Assembly: GCA_910585645.1 (NCBI GenBank)
Contig: CAJUFP010000084.1
Span: 1 to 22,179 of the forward strand
Source of the DNA: an uncultured Hungatella sp.
Lineage (GTDB): Bacteria > Bacillota > Clostridia > Lachnospirales > Lachnospiraceae
DNA length: 22,179 nt
Direction: 5' to 3'
In this document: positions 22,030-22,179 of the stretch, piece after piece
Numbering within the stretch: the stretch's first letter is position 1
Layout: each line of letters opens with the position of its first letter
The notes under the pieces: generated by a model
What the model was told of the DNA's origin: nothing
The model's database searches: none
Seen by the model: only the letters and a program-made list of their open reading frames with translations
Translations under genes and position numbers: made by a program

Positions 22030-22046
22030 GTTATTATTCACGGGGG
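22030..22046. repeat. Orphan MITE-like end at the right edge
   Basis: GTTATTATTCACGGGGG matches the left end of the 10276-10427 element with two differences. It could open another copy whose second end lies beyond the window, since only 133 bases remain after it. The bases that follow do not match the interior of the first element. Confidence 0.4.
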
Positions 22047-22179
22047 ATTTGAAATTGGTGTATTGTTGAGTGAGCAAATGGGCGAGGATAGTCGTGGAGC
22101 CAGGGCGGGAAGGCAGGCTGTGTACTGTCCGGGTTCAGATATGCCAAGCATTCCGATGAGCCCTTAAAGCGGGAACCAG

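Larger units (their letters stand above)
21842..22179. other. Right-hand intergenic region
   Basis: This non-coding stretch of 338 bases to the window edge holds the PAP2 leader and promoter and a MITE-like end at 22030-22046. No gene start or RNA gene is recognised in the last 130 bases. Confidence 0.5.

Overview
The window looks like the chromosome of a gut-type Gram-positive Clostridia, most likely a Lachnospiraceae (inference). The grounds are strong AGGAGG-type ribosome sites, near-consensus sigma-A promoters, moderately high GC in the core genes, and the gene families: an EFR1-type flavodoxin/ferredoxin protein, XpaC-TelA, a sugar-binding lipoprotein with a GH36 alpha-galactosidase, and an Rpn-like nuclease. 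No rRNA or tRNA gene was seen.

Left edge (1-2502). The leader-proximal end of a type I-E-like CRISPR array has eight 28-bp repeats and seven 33-bp spacers; the cas genes must lie outside the window. Next come decayed insertion sequences on the minus strand. An IS4/IS1634-type transposase with two frameshifts is joined in the same reading frame to the C-terminal part of an IS66 TnpC that carries a nonsense codon.

Accessory genes (2503-6293). A PD-(D/E)XK nuclease of the Rpn/PDDEXK_2 type has its own promoter and an RBS-overlapping hairpin. A run of five hairpins ending in a terminator follows. Then comes a 729-aa fused RNA-repair enzyme (P-loop kinase, metallophosphatase, T4 Rnl1-like ligase), followed by a small frameshifted reading frame. 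A nuclease and an RNA-repair enzyme near a CRISPR array and IS debris suggest a defence or stress-repair neighbourhood, but that is inference.

Transport and redox (6294-11450). An ABC-2 exporter operon has an ATPase and two permeases; a 19-copy, 16-bp minisatellite separates the permeases. A remnant that may be a PRD/EIIB-like regulator follows. An Rrf2-type regulator and an EFR1-type flavodoxin-ferredoxin gene diverge from a shared promoter region with a clear dyad. A 152-bp palindromic MITE-like element, flanked by perfect 8-bp direct repeats, sits in the regulator's 5' UTR.

Envelope and sugar genes (11451-22179). A CPBP membrane protease is followed by an XpaC-TelA-PseG-like cluster. An AraC-type regulator diverges from a sugar-binding lipoprotein and a GH36 alpha-galactosidase; the expected permeases are missing between these two genes. 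A PAP2-family membrane phosphatase ends the gene content. Orphan ends resembling the MITE terminus lie near 13890 and 22030, so the element is probably a repeat family in this genome.
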